The notes under the pieces were generated by a model, which saw only the letters and a program-made list of their open reading frames with translations, did not search any database and was not told the origin of the DNA. DNA of 64,000 nt from DTU015 sp012837895. GTDB taxonomy: Bacteria > Bacillota > Sulfobacillia > Fermentithermobacillales > Fermentithermobacillaceae. This document shows, piece by piece, positions 1-7,883 of the stretch. The number at the start of each line of letters is the position of its first letter. The first letter of the stretch is position 1. Location: NCBI GenBank assembly GCA_050952085.1, contig JBMNKH010000004.1, positions 186,001 through 250,000 on the forward strand, given 5' to 3'. The position numbers were made by a program, and so were the translations under genes.

Positions 1-69
<69 letters not shown>

Positions 70-80
70 ACGTTATTTCC

Positions 81-166
81 TGGTGGAGAGGGCTGGATTC
101 GAACCAGCGAAGGCGTCTGCCAACAGATTTACAGTCTGCCCCCTTTGGCCACTTGGGTACCTCTCC
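81..166 (-). tRNA. tRNA-Tyr (GTA)
   Basis: Class II tRNA with a long variable arm and anticodon GTA. The acceptor stem is GGAGAGG/CCTCTCC and the CCA end is encoded. First gene of a tRNA-Tyr/tRNA-fMet unit. Confidence 0.96.
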
Positions 167-270
167 ACACAACCTGTATATTACTATGTTTTCATCACTT
201 ACGCAACCACCGGCAGGATGTTCCTGGGCTCTTGCGTAAGAAGCGCCGCCGGATTTCAGCGGCATCTCCG

Positions 271-299
271 ATTATACACTGCTACGGGCATTATTTCAA
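271..299 (-). promoter_or_regulatory. SigA-type promoter of the tRNA-Tyr/fMet operon
   Basis: On the minus strand: -35 TTGAAA (294-299), a 17-bp spacer, and -10 TATAAT (271-276), about 105 bp upstream of tRNA-Tyr. The conserved 30-bp element at 314-343 ends 14 bp upstream of this -35. Confidence 0.75.
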
Positions 300-313
300 C
301 CACAATCAACCGG

Positions 314-343
314 CTTGCTACCGGCCAGTGATATTGTCACCCT
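314..343 (-). repeat. 30-bp element shared with 53604-53633, next to the tRNA-Tyr promoter
   Basis: Identical over 30 bp, in inverse orientation, to 53604-53633. It contains the dyad GTGACAATATCAC (minus strand; centre near 334), which falls about 70 bp upstream of the predicted tRNA-Tyr operon start. Identity stops exactly at both ends, so the copies are short, precise elements rather than part of a long duplication. Confidence 0.85.
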
Positions 344-370
344 TGGGTCTTCGCCACGTTTTCTGCCAAA

Positions 371-500
371 ACGGTTCCCCACGTACACCATAGTTCCCGG
401 TCTTGTGTTGGCGGACGCCCAAAATGGTGCACTGGGTATGCCAATTTTGCAGTTTGCTCGTAACAGGACAGTTGAAATGGTGCACCACGTGCACCATTTT
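371..500. repeat. Three-unit 53-bp palindrome array (array A)
   Basis: Units start at 372, 425 and 478, exactly 53 bp apart, each with a dyad of the ATGGTGCAC-N3-GTGCACCAT type. The unit at 478 is a perfect dyad; the unit nearest the tRNA (372) is the most degenerate. The same family and period form the ten-unit array at 53089-53590. This array and the 30-bp element fill most of the 167-527 gap. Confidence 0.9.
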
Positions 501-527
501 TCTCAGGATCGTCCAAGCCCCCAAACG

Positions 528-1355
528 TCAATCAATCCGCCAATCCAGCCGCTTGGTGCCAAGGTACAGAAACCCGGCTGTGAACGCAAGCAATAAGCCA
601 AGGTACCTCAGTATTTCCGGCATCGGCATACCTGAAAGGCTTCCCCTAAGTGCAGCCGCCGCATAGCTTGTAGGGAGCAACCTGGAAGCTACTTGGAGAA
701 AACCGGGCAGGTTTTCATATGGGATCAGCACAGGTGACAAGAACACCACCACAAGCATCACCGCCGAGTTGAACATATTGGCCTGGTGGATACCCCTGGC
801 GTACACTCCCGCCATAACTCCCAAGCCTGCCATTGACAACGACGCCAGGAGCATGACCGGTATGATAACCGGGTTCCACTTAACCGGGAACCCAAACCAC
901 CATGACCCTATCCCAATGGAAAACAGCATGGCAGGTATTATGAAGATCCCGGATACTGTTGCATATGCCAGGGTCACTTGTAGCTTAGTCACAGGCAAGG
1001 CTGCAAAATAGTCAAGATCGTTTCTCTGCCTCCCCCACGCCATGTCGTTGCATAGTGACTGCATCGGCCCCATGACAAGCGACATCACCGCATTGCCTGA
1101 CGCAACGTACAGTCCTGTCGCGGGATCTGTGGTACTTCCGCTGAATTTCATGAAAATCATGATGGCAATTGGAAACAGCATGCCTACTATCACACCGAAA
1201 TACCATTCATTGCGGATATTTGCCCATCTGATAAACAGTAGGTTTTCGTATGCCCTCCACCAATGCCGCACTGCACTAGGAAAGTCCGGAGGTTTGATTG
1301 CAAGCGCCCTTGCTGGCATATCAGGATTGCGTAACTCGTCACGCCCCTCTTTCAA
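528..1355 (-). CDS. ABC-2 type transporter permease
   Basis: A 275-residue integral membrane protein with about six hydrophobic segments after a polar N-terminus of roughly 50 residues; the first is near residues 51-71. The pattern fits an ABC-2 type exporter permease. The start overlaps the end of the ATPase gene by 17 bp, so the two are probably translationally coupled and form one exporter. The substrate cannot be read from sequence. The family includes drug, lipid and peptide exporters. The gene ends just before array A. Confidence 0.82.
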   Translation of the reverse strand: MKEGRDELRNPDMPARALAIKPPDFPSAVRHWWRAYENLLFIRWANIRNEWYFGVIVGMLFPIAIMIFMKFSGSTTDPATGLYVASGNAVMSLVMGPMQSLCNDMAWGRQRNDLDYFAALPVTKLQVTLAYATVSGIFIIPAMLFSIGIGSWWFGFPVKWNPVIIPVMLLASLSMAGLGVMAGVYARGIHQANMFNSAVMLVVVFLSPVLIPYENLPGFLQVASRLLPTSYAAAALRGSLSGMPMPEILRYLGLLLAFTAGFLYLGTKRLDWRID

Positions 1356-2307
1356 GCTTCTCCCCTCCCCCTAGTTGGAGGTAAACATCTTCCAAAGTCG
1401 GGGTTACAATCTTTAAGTCTTCGACATACATCAGGCCAACATTGGAAATCACCTGGTCGACCACTTGCTGGATTGCGCTGCGGGGCACCAGCAAGAGTAC
1501 TTCCTGGCTTGACAATGTCCTGGCTTCTATGTCCTTCAGGTCCCTGAGAAAAGCCAGGGATACATAGTCCCGGGACTCAGCTTTCAGGCGGACATCTATA
1601 CGAACCCTTTGGTCGATTTGAGCTTTAAGCGCGCCCACAGTTCCCATAGCTTGTATTTCACCTTTATTGATAATACCTACACGCTGGAGTACTTTTTCGG
1701 CCTCGAGCACGTTGTGGGTTACGAGGATAATGGTTGTATTGCGTGTTTGATTTATCTCCTTTAGTTTCTCCCATACCTGTTTTCTGTACGAAGGATCCAG
1801 ATCATTGGTGGGCTCATCCAAGATCATAATGGGACGGGAAGCCATAAGGCCCATACACAAAGCTACCAGGCGCTGTTCACCGCCTGACATCTGTCCTATC
1901 CGCCTCTTGCCGAGGTAACCTAGCTGAAACTCATCTATCAGTTCTGCCGCCTGCTTAACAGCCCTGTTGTAATCCATTCCCCTTAAGGTCCCTGTAACAC
2001 GAAGGGCTTCATCAGCTGTGAGGTCAGCTACCGCCCCAAGTCGCTGGGGAATGTAACTCACGTACCAGGGGATCCGGTCAATGGTGCTTCCGGTCAACAA
2101 CTCGCCAAAGAGCTTGATCTGTCCCGAACTCGGCTCTGAGAGTCCCATCAATTGGCGTACCAACGTTGTCTTGCCTGCCCCATTAGGCCCAAGAAGCCCA
2201 AAGAACTCCCCGCATTGGATATCAAAACTCAGGTTGTTGTTGGCCACTATGTTGTCCTGGTACACTTTGGTGAGACCGCGGACCTCGTAAGCTAGCACAA
2301 CTATCAT
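1339..2307 (-). CDS. ABC transporter ATP-binding protein
   Basis: About 322 residues. A Walker A motif (GPNGAGKT) lies near residues 40-47, followed by an LSGGQ-like signature (MSGGEQ) and Walker B with D-loop (MILDEPTNDLD). A C-terminal extension of about 100 residues is typical of ATPases paired with ABC-2 permeases. The start is uncertain. ATG at 2307 has AGGAG directly against it, whereas GTG three codons later has a better 9-nt spacing. The gene begins 7 bp after the TrmB-type regulator and overlaps the permease, giving a regulator-ATPase-permease operon. Confidence 0.88.
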   Translation of the reverse strand: MIVVLAYEVRGLTKVYQDNIVANNNLSFDIQCGEFFGLLGPNGAGKTTLVRQLMGLSEPSSGQIKLFGELLTGSTIDRIPWYVSYIPQRLGAVADLTADEALRVTGTLRGMDYNRAVKQAAELIDEFQLGYLGKRRIGQMSGGEQRLVALCMGLMASRPIMILDEPTNDLDPSYRKQVWEKLKEINQTRNTTIILVTHNVLEAEKVLQRVGIINKGEIQAMGTVGALKAQIDQRVRIDVRLKAESRDYVSLAFLRDLKDIEARTLSSQEVLLLVPRSAIQQVVDQVISNVGLMYVEDLKIVTPTLEDVYLQLGGGEKLERGA

Positions 2308-2314
2308 CTCCTGC

Positions 2315-3481
2315 TTAGCTGTGAAGTAACTGCCGGATCCGTCCCGCAAGTGCAATGTCGCCCTTTACTCTGATTCGCCCCGGGGTATACAGGGCAGGCA
2401 AAGGCAAAACACCCAGGGCCATTGCACGGAAATCATGGGCAGACAGCTCCAGGACAAGTCCGGGAGCATGGGCATGGCCTTCTTCAACTATGATCTGGCC
2501 GGCCCTGAGATCAATATGAAACACCCCGCCGTCTTCACCTGATATCCGGAATTCAAACAACCCACCAATCTCGCCGGCAAGAGCTGGGTTGGAGTTTAGC
2601 CGTTTCCTAATCTGTTCAAAGATCTGCCAGACTCCTGGCGCATCCTCAGGCAATTCTACGAATCCCCCTGGATCGCCCGGCTTCCACTCCAAAATCGCCT
2701 GCAATAAAGCTTGTTTTTCAGGGGAGAGGTTAGACCCAGTCCCGCGGCTGAACTCTTCAGCATAGACAAGGGTTGTGATGTCGTGGTAGATCCATTGGGC
2801 CACTATGAACGACACGAGTGGGCTTTTGCTAAGCAGGCCTGTTGTGTGTTCAGGGCCAGATACCTGCACTATTAAGCAATCCTGCACATCCTCAACAAGC
2901 AAAAGCCACCTGCCGATCACGGATACTTGTAGGTATTGAAGCCCAGTAACCGAATGGTAAAATGCCCGGCCTACAGGAAGCTCTGCTTCCCCGAAGCAAA
3001 GTACATACACATCTACACCCCTGTCCTGGGCAGCTTTAAGTTCAGGCCCGAGGGCTATAAGATCTTCCGGCCAGCCCGACACAAGCAGCTTGGACTTGGC
3101 CTGCCTGCACATTTGACGCACTCTCGAGAACACTTGATCCCTTTTTCTGAAAACAAGAAATTGCGGTTCCGGGTTGTCTGACGCCATACGGTCAAGCGCA
3201 ACATGGAGGGAATCTGCAAGCCCGGTCAGCCGGTCTTTCAGTTGAGACAGCATGGTACCATGTGGTTGAGGGTAGTAAAGCTGCCTTCCGTCCACTGTCT
3301 GGGAGTACACCATGCCCTTTTCCTGCAGACTCTCAAGTATTTCATATACCCTTGCCCTGGGCACTTTGGAATGACCACCTGTCTCATACCCGGTGCTCCC
3401 AGGAAACCTGACAAGCGCGCAGTACACCTTGGCTTCATATTCAGTAAAGCCAAGTTCTTGAAGCATAGACACAACGTCCAT
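2315..3481 (-). CDS. TrmB-family transcriptional regulator with C-terminal SCP2-like domain
   Basis: 388 residues. Residues 1-80 form a TrmB-type winged helix (LGFTEYEAKVYCAL, then PRARVYEILESL). A phospholipase-D-like effector region follows to about residue 240. The last 100 residues resemble an SCP2 sterol-carrier fold (DGGVFHIDLRAGQI ... RIRVKGDIALAGRI). TrmB proteins usually sense sugars; an SCP2-like domain would suggest a lipid or other hydrophobic ligand, which is inference. It is first in an operon with the ABC exporter and probably controls it. A dyad lies upstream at 3577-3603. Confidence 0.78.
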   Translation of the reverse strand: MDVVSMLQELGFTEYEAKVYCALVRFPGSTGYETGGHSKVPRARVYEILESLQEKGMVYSQTVDGRQLYYPQPHGTMLSQLKDRLTGLADSLHVALDRMASDNPEPQFLVFRKRDQVFSRVRQMCRQAKSKLLVSGWPEDLIALGPELKAAQDRGVDVYVLCFGEAELPVGRAFYHSVTGLQYLQVSVIGRWLLLVEDVQDCLIVQVSGPEHTTGLLSKSPLVSFIVAQWIYHDITTLVYAEEFSRGTGSNLSPEKQALLQAILEWKPGDPGGFVELPEDAPGVWQIFEQIRKRLNSNPALAGEIGGLFEFRISGEDGGVFHIDLRAGQIIVEEGHAHAPGLVLELSAHDFRAMALGVLPLPALYTPGRIRVKGDIALAGRIRQLLHS

Positions 3482-3576
3482 GTGGAAAACGCCTCCTTTG
3501 CCGATGCCCGAACCGCCGCCGGTACGCCTGATTTCAATTGTGCAAAGGTCGATTTCTGCCTGGGGTAATATCTACT

Positions 3577-3603
3577 GTAGTAATTATTAACTACCACTAT
3601 AGT
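3577..3603. promoter_or_regulatory. Candidate operator of the TrmB-type regulator operon
   Basis: An AT-rich dyad with arms GTAGT and ACTAC spans 3577-3594, followed by the perfect 8-bp palindrome ACTATAGT at 3596-3603. The pair is about 100 bp upstream of the regulator start and suits autoregulation. The assignment rests on symmetry and position only. Confidence 0.4.
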
Positions 3604-3725
3604 TACTATATGGTTCATCTCAGGAAAAGTCAACAGAGAGGCGCCAACTAGAAAGGTGAGCCTGTTCTTGTGCAGTTCGGTTGCATTACGGCTTTGGGGT
3701 TCTTCTCGAATCAGCGGAACAAAAA

Positions 3726-3801
3726 TGGAGCCAGCGGACGGATTCGAACCGACGACCTACTGATTACAAATCAGTTGCTCTGCCAACTGAGCTACGCTGG
3801 C
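3726..3801 (-). tRNA. tRNA-Thr (TGT)
   Basis: Complete cloverleaf with acceptor GCCAGCG/CGCTGGC, anticodon TGT and an encoded CCA end. It lies just downstream of sigH. In many Firmicutes tRNA-Thr, -Tyr and -Met are adjacent here; in this genome the regulator/ABC cassette separates them. Confidence 0.96.
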
Positions 3802-3820
3802 TCACATAAAATGCAAGATT

Positions 3821-3849
3821 ATATTACCTGCTGGAGGCAGCAATGTCAA
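3821..3849 (-). promoter_or_regulatory. Promoter of tRNA-Thr
   Basis: Minus strand: -35 TTGACA (3844-3849), 17-bp spacer, -10 TAATAT (3821-3826), about 20 bp before the tRNA. No 53-bp units or 30-bp element occur here, which contrasts with the tRNA-Tyr and tRNA-Met promoters. Confidence 0.6.
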
Positions 3850-3888
3850 TACGAAAGCCCCACTTGAGCAATCAAGAGAGAATAGTAC

Positions 3889-4569
3889 TTATTGCTGTCT
3901 CAAAGATGCGTATTCACTTTCATTCCCTGCATCTTTGGAATCGAGATAGCGTTCGAGCTTTCTCTTTACCCTTTGAAGCGCATTATCCACTGATTTCACG
4001 TGCCTTTGCAGTTCATCAGCGATTTCGAGGTAGGATTTGCCGTCCAGATACGAGTTAAGCACTTGCCATTCGAGTTCGCTCAAAATTTCAGTAATCTTTT
4101 CTTCCATATTACCAATCTCTTCAGTGCTAATAACTACCTCTTCTGGATCCAGCACGTGATTGCCGGGCATAATGTCAAGCAAAGTCCTGTCCGAATCTTC
4201 GTCGTAGATAGGCCTGTTGAGCGAGATATACGAATTGAGCGGAATATGCTTTTGTCTCGTGGCAGTCTTGATAGCAGTAATAATCTGCCTTGTTATACAC
4301 AGTTCAGCGAACGCTTTGAAGGAAGCTAGTCTTTCAGCCCTAAAATCCCTTATCGCTTTATAAAGCCCTATCATTCCTTCCTGGATGATGTCCTCACGAT
4401 CCGCCCCTATGAGGAAATAGGATCTGGCCTTGGCCCTTACGAAACTCTTATACTTGTTTATGAGGTACTCTTGTGCTTCTGTAGAACCTGTCCTAGCTAC
4501 GTCAACAATTTCTTCATCTTCCATTTGGTCAAATACTGCGTAGAGATCATTCTGAGGGTCAATAGGCAA
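3889..4569 (-). CDS. sigH: RNA polymerase sigma factor SigH
   Basis: 226 residues, the usual length. Region 2 is seen in NKYKSFVRAKARSYF and EDIIQEGMIGLYKAI; region 4 is ILSELEWQVLNSYLDG ... SVDNALQRVKRKLERYL. SigH directs early sporulation and stationary-phase transcription. The start is TTG at 4569, about 6-7 nt after a GGGAGGGG ribosome-binding site. Position beside rlmB and tRNA-Thr is the conserved Firmicutes order. A SigA-type promoter is visible at 4645-4674. Confidence 0.95.
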   Translation of the reverse strand: MPIDPQNDLYAVFDQMEDEEIVDVARTGSTEAQEYLINKYKSFVRAKARSYFLIGADREDIIQEGMIGLYKAIRDFRAERLASFKAFAELCITRQIITAIKTATRQKHIPLNSYISLNRPIYDEDSDRTLLDIMPGNHVLDPEEVVISTEEIGNMEEKITEILSELEWQVLNSYLDGKSYLEIADELQRHVKSVDNALQRVKRKLERYLDSKDAGNESEYASLRQQ

Positions 4570-4644
4570 ACAGCACCCCTCCCCCGGTTTTCACCGATTT
4601 ATGTCAGCCTCTCCCGATTGGACTTGTGGTGCCTGGACAAACTT

Positions 4645-4674
4645 ATTATACGTGTCTTGTCTACAAAAAATCAA
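4645..4674 (-). promoter_or_regulatory. Probable promoter of sigH
   Basis: Minus strand: -35 TTGATT (4669-4674), 18-bp spacer, -10 TATAAT (4645-4650), about 75 bp upstream of the sigH start. Confidence 0.55.
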
Positions 4675-4694
4675 CACTCCGTCCGGTTACCGGA

Positions 4695-5447
4695 CTAATC
4701 ACCACGAAAAACTCTTTGTCTCTGTACTTCATAAAGGGCCATACCGCATGCAACAGCAGCGTTCAGGCTGTCTATCTTGCCAGACATTGGGATTCGGGCC
4801 AAGTAATCGCACCGTTCCCGCACCAGTCTGGAAATCCCCTTACCCTCGCTTCCGACCACCAACGCTAAAGGAACAGTGAGGTCCATGTCCCACAAACTCG
4901 TGTCTGCCGTCCCGTCCAATCCGCATACCCATACACCATTCTTCTTACACCATTGCACAAAATGGTGGATGTTAGGAACTTCGCTGATAGGCAGGTAAAA
5001 TACAGCCCCGGCTGAAGCTTTGAAAGCGCCTTCCCCAAAGGGTGCAGTTCTCCTCCGGGGAACAACGAGGCCATGCACTCCCATGGCATGAGATGTCCTG
5101 CAGATTGAACCAAGGTTCTGGGGATCCTGTATGCCGTCAAGCGCGACAAACAGGGGAGTTTGATTTCGTGGAACACCGGCCAGCAGTTGTTCAGGATGTT
5201 TGAAAACCACGTCGCCTACCCTGGCGGCTATGCCCTGGGATGCTTTTGCATACCTTAAGTCAAAATCCCTTGGTTCCATCCCTGATATCTTGATGTTCCG
5301 GTCGCGGGCTTTGTCCAAAATGGGCCTGACCTGCCGGTCGTCACCCTTGCCCCGGACTATAATCTCAACCACCGGCCAGCCGCTCTCAACTGCTTCGTTT
5401 ACAGGCTGCTTTCCATAGATGTGAATGGTTTTTCTCGTTCCTGCCAT
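4695..5447 (-). CDS. rlmB: 23S rRNA (guanosine-2'-O-)-methyltransferase RlmB-like
   Basis: 250 residues of the SpoU/TrmH (SPOUT) family. The N-terminal substrate-binding domain begins IYGKQPVNEAV. SPOUT motifs follow: DGIQDPQNLGSICRT, VVGSEGKGI and IPMSGKIDSLNAAVACGMALYE, which form the knotted SAM site. It probably methylates a 2'-OH in 23S rRNA; members are hard to tell apart by sequence. ATG at 5447 has TAGGAG 7 nt upstream. It lies between thyX and sigH in the conserved order. Confidence 0.9.
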   Translation of the reverse strand: MAGTRKTIHIYGKQPVNEAVESGWPVVEIIVRGKGDDRQVRPILDKARDRNIKISGMEPRDFDLRYAKASQGIAARVGDVVFKHPEQLLAGVPRNQTPLFVALDGIQDPQNLGSICRTSHAMGVHGLVVPRRRTAPFGEGAFKASAGAVFYLPISEVPNIHHFVQWCKKNGVWVCGLDGTADTSLWDMDLTVPLALVVGSEGKGISRLVRERCDYLARIPMSGKIDSLNAAVACGMALYEVQRQRVFRGD

Positions 5448-5531
5448 GATCAGCTCCTACACTTGCTGTGCCCCAGTGCCTTACCGGGCTTTCGGCCTCT
5501 CATCCTAATCATCCCAAATAGCCTGCCCCCG

Positions 5532-6368
5532 TTAACTCTGCTTCTTGCGGGCTTCATAAGTTTCCCGCAAATCATCCAGGGTGGGGGCCCGGCCGCACGA
5601 CATTTTGCCTTCCGGACAATAGCCCAGGTCTTCGCAAGACGGGCCGGCTCCATAAAAGATGTTAGGAGCTATCTTCTTGTACTCCTTGAGCAACAGGTTG
5701 AACATACGGCGGATCTCCCACTGGGCCCTCTGGCAACACCTGAGGTTAAACATATGCCTGAGCTGCCTGGCGTTGGTGGTAATCACAAACCTCGTCTCTG
5801 TGGCGTTTGTTAGCGCAAACCTTACATCCTCTGCAGGAATCCCGAGAGACAAACCTTCTCTCTGCATATCCAAGACTTCTTCCTGCAGTTTCTCATACCG
5901 TCGTAGGAACTCAGGATGCTTTGAAAAGCTGGGCGGAGTGACGTATTTGAAGTTGTCTTCCTTCACGTACCTTTGAGACTGCTGAAGCTGGGATACATCA
6001 GCAGACGCCTGGACTGGTTCGTTGAAATAGATCACGCCGGGCTCCTTGAACACCTTCATCAGGCGGTGCCTGTCATTTTGCTGGCTGGATATTCTTGAAT
6101 ACCCTTCGACCGCAAAAGTGGTGTACCAGTGCTCCAAAACCCCAAGGTGCCCTGACTTGATTAGGCCCCTTACGAACCGACCCACTTCCTCTTTAGAGGG
6201 CTTGTCCCCTGTCAAGATTGACTCAAGCTCATCTGTACCCATGGGTGAATAGCATAGACGGCCCAGCAAGATCAATCTCTCGGTATTGATCCCTGTACCC
6301 ATAAACGGGTAATGCAACACCTTGACCTTAAGTTGGGTTTGGGAATTCCTTTCAGGCCGGTCATCCAT
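5532..6368 (-). CDS. thyX: Flavin-dependent thymidylate synthase ThyX, with insertion in the signature motif
   Basis: About 278 residues from ATG 6368, which has GGGGGAG 9 nt upstream. ThyX makes dTMP from dUMP using FAD and methylene-tetrahydrofolate. Family features: LEHWYTTFAVEGYSR, RHR, QQSQRYV, and the C-terminal RQLRHMFNLR ... AQWEIRR helix. In the standard motif RHR is followed by seven residues and then S. Here RHR and QQSQRY are separated by 26 residues instead of about five, an in-frame insertion of about 21. The C-terminus is cysteine-rich (CEDLGYCPEGKMSCGR). It lies between cysS and rlmB. Confidence 0.82.
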   Translation of the reverse strand: MDDRPERNSQTQLKVKVLHYPFMGTGINTERLILLGRLCYSPMGTDELESILTGDKPSKEEVGRFVRGLIKSGHLGVLEHWYTTFAVEGYSRISSQQNDRHRLMKVFKEPGVIYFNEPVQASADVSQLQQSQRYVKEDNFKYVTPPSFSKHPEFLRRYEKLQEEVLDMQREGLSLGIPAEDVRFALTNATETRFVITTNARQLRHMFNLRCCQRAQWEIRRMFNLLLKEYKKIAPNIFYGAGPSCEDLGYCPEGKMSCGRAPTLDDLRETYEARKKQS

Positions 6369-6438
6369 ATATATCTTCTCCCCCAGATATAATGACTTCG
6401 GTCTCGTGCCCGCCCGCTTCCCAGGGCCGGCATATATG

Positions 6439-7881
6439 TCACATCCTGACCTTAGTACCTGACGGTGTGTCTTCAAGCACTATTCCAAGATCAGCCATCT
6501 TATTCCTGATGTAATCGGCAGTTGCATAATCCTTCCGTTGCCGTGCAGTATTCCTGATTTCCACCAAAATGTCAACCAGGCTCCCGCTTATATCGCTCTC
6601 CTGTGACACGGTGGGACGGCCGGTCTCAGGCACTAGCCCAAGGATCCCAAGGCACTCGACCAGAAGCCCAAAAACTTCGGCAACCCTTTGCCTGGCATCA
6701 GAATCAGACGTATCCTTTTCCCTTGGCACCACATGGGCGTTAATCGCGGTTACCAAATCAAATACCGCTGCCAAAGCTCCCGGAGTGGCAAAATCGTTGT
6801 CCATTGATTCGAAAAACGCTTTCCTGCTTTGCCGGGTTGCTTCAGCTAGTTTCGAGGCATCGCGCAACCCCTGGGCAGTTGGGTTCGACAGGAACTCCAA
6901 TGCGTTGCGGTAGCCGGTCTGTATCCGCTCCCAACCCTTTTCTGCCGATCTGAGGAGTTCTTCAGAAAAATCCAATACCTTCCGCCTGTGAGCATTCAGG
7001 AGGTACAACCTCACAGCCATAGGATCATGGTTCTTGACGACCTCGTGAAGGTAGACCACATTTCCAAGCGACTTGGACATTTTCTCCCCTTCCAGGTTTA
7101 GCAGTTCGCTGTGAACCCAGTACTTCACATAGGGCTCAACACCTGACACCGCCTCTGCCTGGGCCACTTCATTTTCATGATGAGGGAAAACCAGTTCAGT
7201 ACCGCCTCCGTGCATATCGATCTGCGGCCCAAGGTGTTTATGAACCATGACCGAACATTCAATATGCCAACCTGGACGCCCCTTTCCCCAGGGGCTGGGC
7301 CATCCTGGTTCGCCAGGCGAAGACGCCTTCCACAAAGCCCAGTCCAGTGGCGACTCTTTCAGTTCTGACACCTCAACCCTTGCACCGGGCATCAGTTCCT
7401 CTGTTTTCTTGCCTGAGAGTTTGCCGTAACCGGCGAATTTCCCGGCCCTGAAATAGACATCGCCTGAAGATTCATATGCAAAGTCTTTATCGATAAGCGT
7501 CTGAACGGCATCTATAATCTCGGGAATTACCTCGCTCGCCCTGGGGTATACATCAGCTCTTTGAACACCCAGTTTGTCCATGCATTCCAAATACTCTTGT
7601 ATGTACTTTTCAGCTATCTCTGGAATGGGGATACCGGTTTGCTTGCTCCTATTGATGAGCTTGTCATCGATGTCAGTAAAGTTCGCGACCAGTTTAACCT
7701 TGTACCCTTTATGGGTCAGGTAGCGTCTTACCACATCCCAGAACACGGCAGGCCTGGCGTGACCTATGTGGCTGTGATCATACGGCGTTATACCGCACAC
7801 GTATATGCTGACTTTCCCTTCTTCAACAGGCACAAACTCCTCATATTGCCTTGAAAGGGTATTGTAGACCATAACCGCCAT
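6439..7881 (-). CDS. cysS: Cysteinyl-tRNA synthetase
   Basis: 480 residues, a class I synthetase charging tRNA-Cys. The HIGH motif is in YDHSHIGHARP and KMSKS in GEKMSKSLGN. Zinc ligands fit YVCGITPYD, the CSVMV region and HHENE. ATG at 7881 has AGGGG 6 nt upstream and starts 3 bp after ispDF ends, so the two are probably cotranscribed. Length and motifs are normal. Confidence 0.96.
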   Translation of the reverse strand: MAVMVYNTLSRQYEEFVPVEEGKVSIYVCGITPYDHSHIGHARPAVFWDVVRRYLTHKGYKVKLVANFTDIDDKLINRSKQTGIPIPEIAEKYIQEYLECMDKLGVQRADVYPRASEVIPEIIDAVQTLIDKDFAYESSGDVYFRAGKFAGYGKLSGKKTEELMPGARVEVSELKESPLDWALWKASSPGEPGWPSPWGKGRPGWHIECSVMVHKHLGPQIDMHGGGTELVFPHHENEVAQAEAVSGVEPYVKYWVHSELLNLEGEKMSKSLGNVVYLHEVVKNHDPMAVRLYLLNAHRRKVLDFSEELLRSAEKGWERIQTGYRNALEFLSNPTAQGLRDASKLAEATRQSRKAFFESMDNDFATPGALAAVFDLVTAINAHVVPREKDTSDSDARQRVAEVFGLLVECLGILGLVPETGRPTVSQESDISGSLVDILVEIRNTARQRKDYATADYIRNKMADLGIVLEDTPSGTKVRM

Positions 7882-7883
7882 GT

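Noticed and set aside
3670..3867. Small frame over tRNA-Thr
   Set aside because: A translation of the tRNA gene region, a well-known artefact; the same holds for frames over the other tRNAs.
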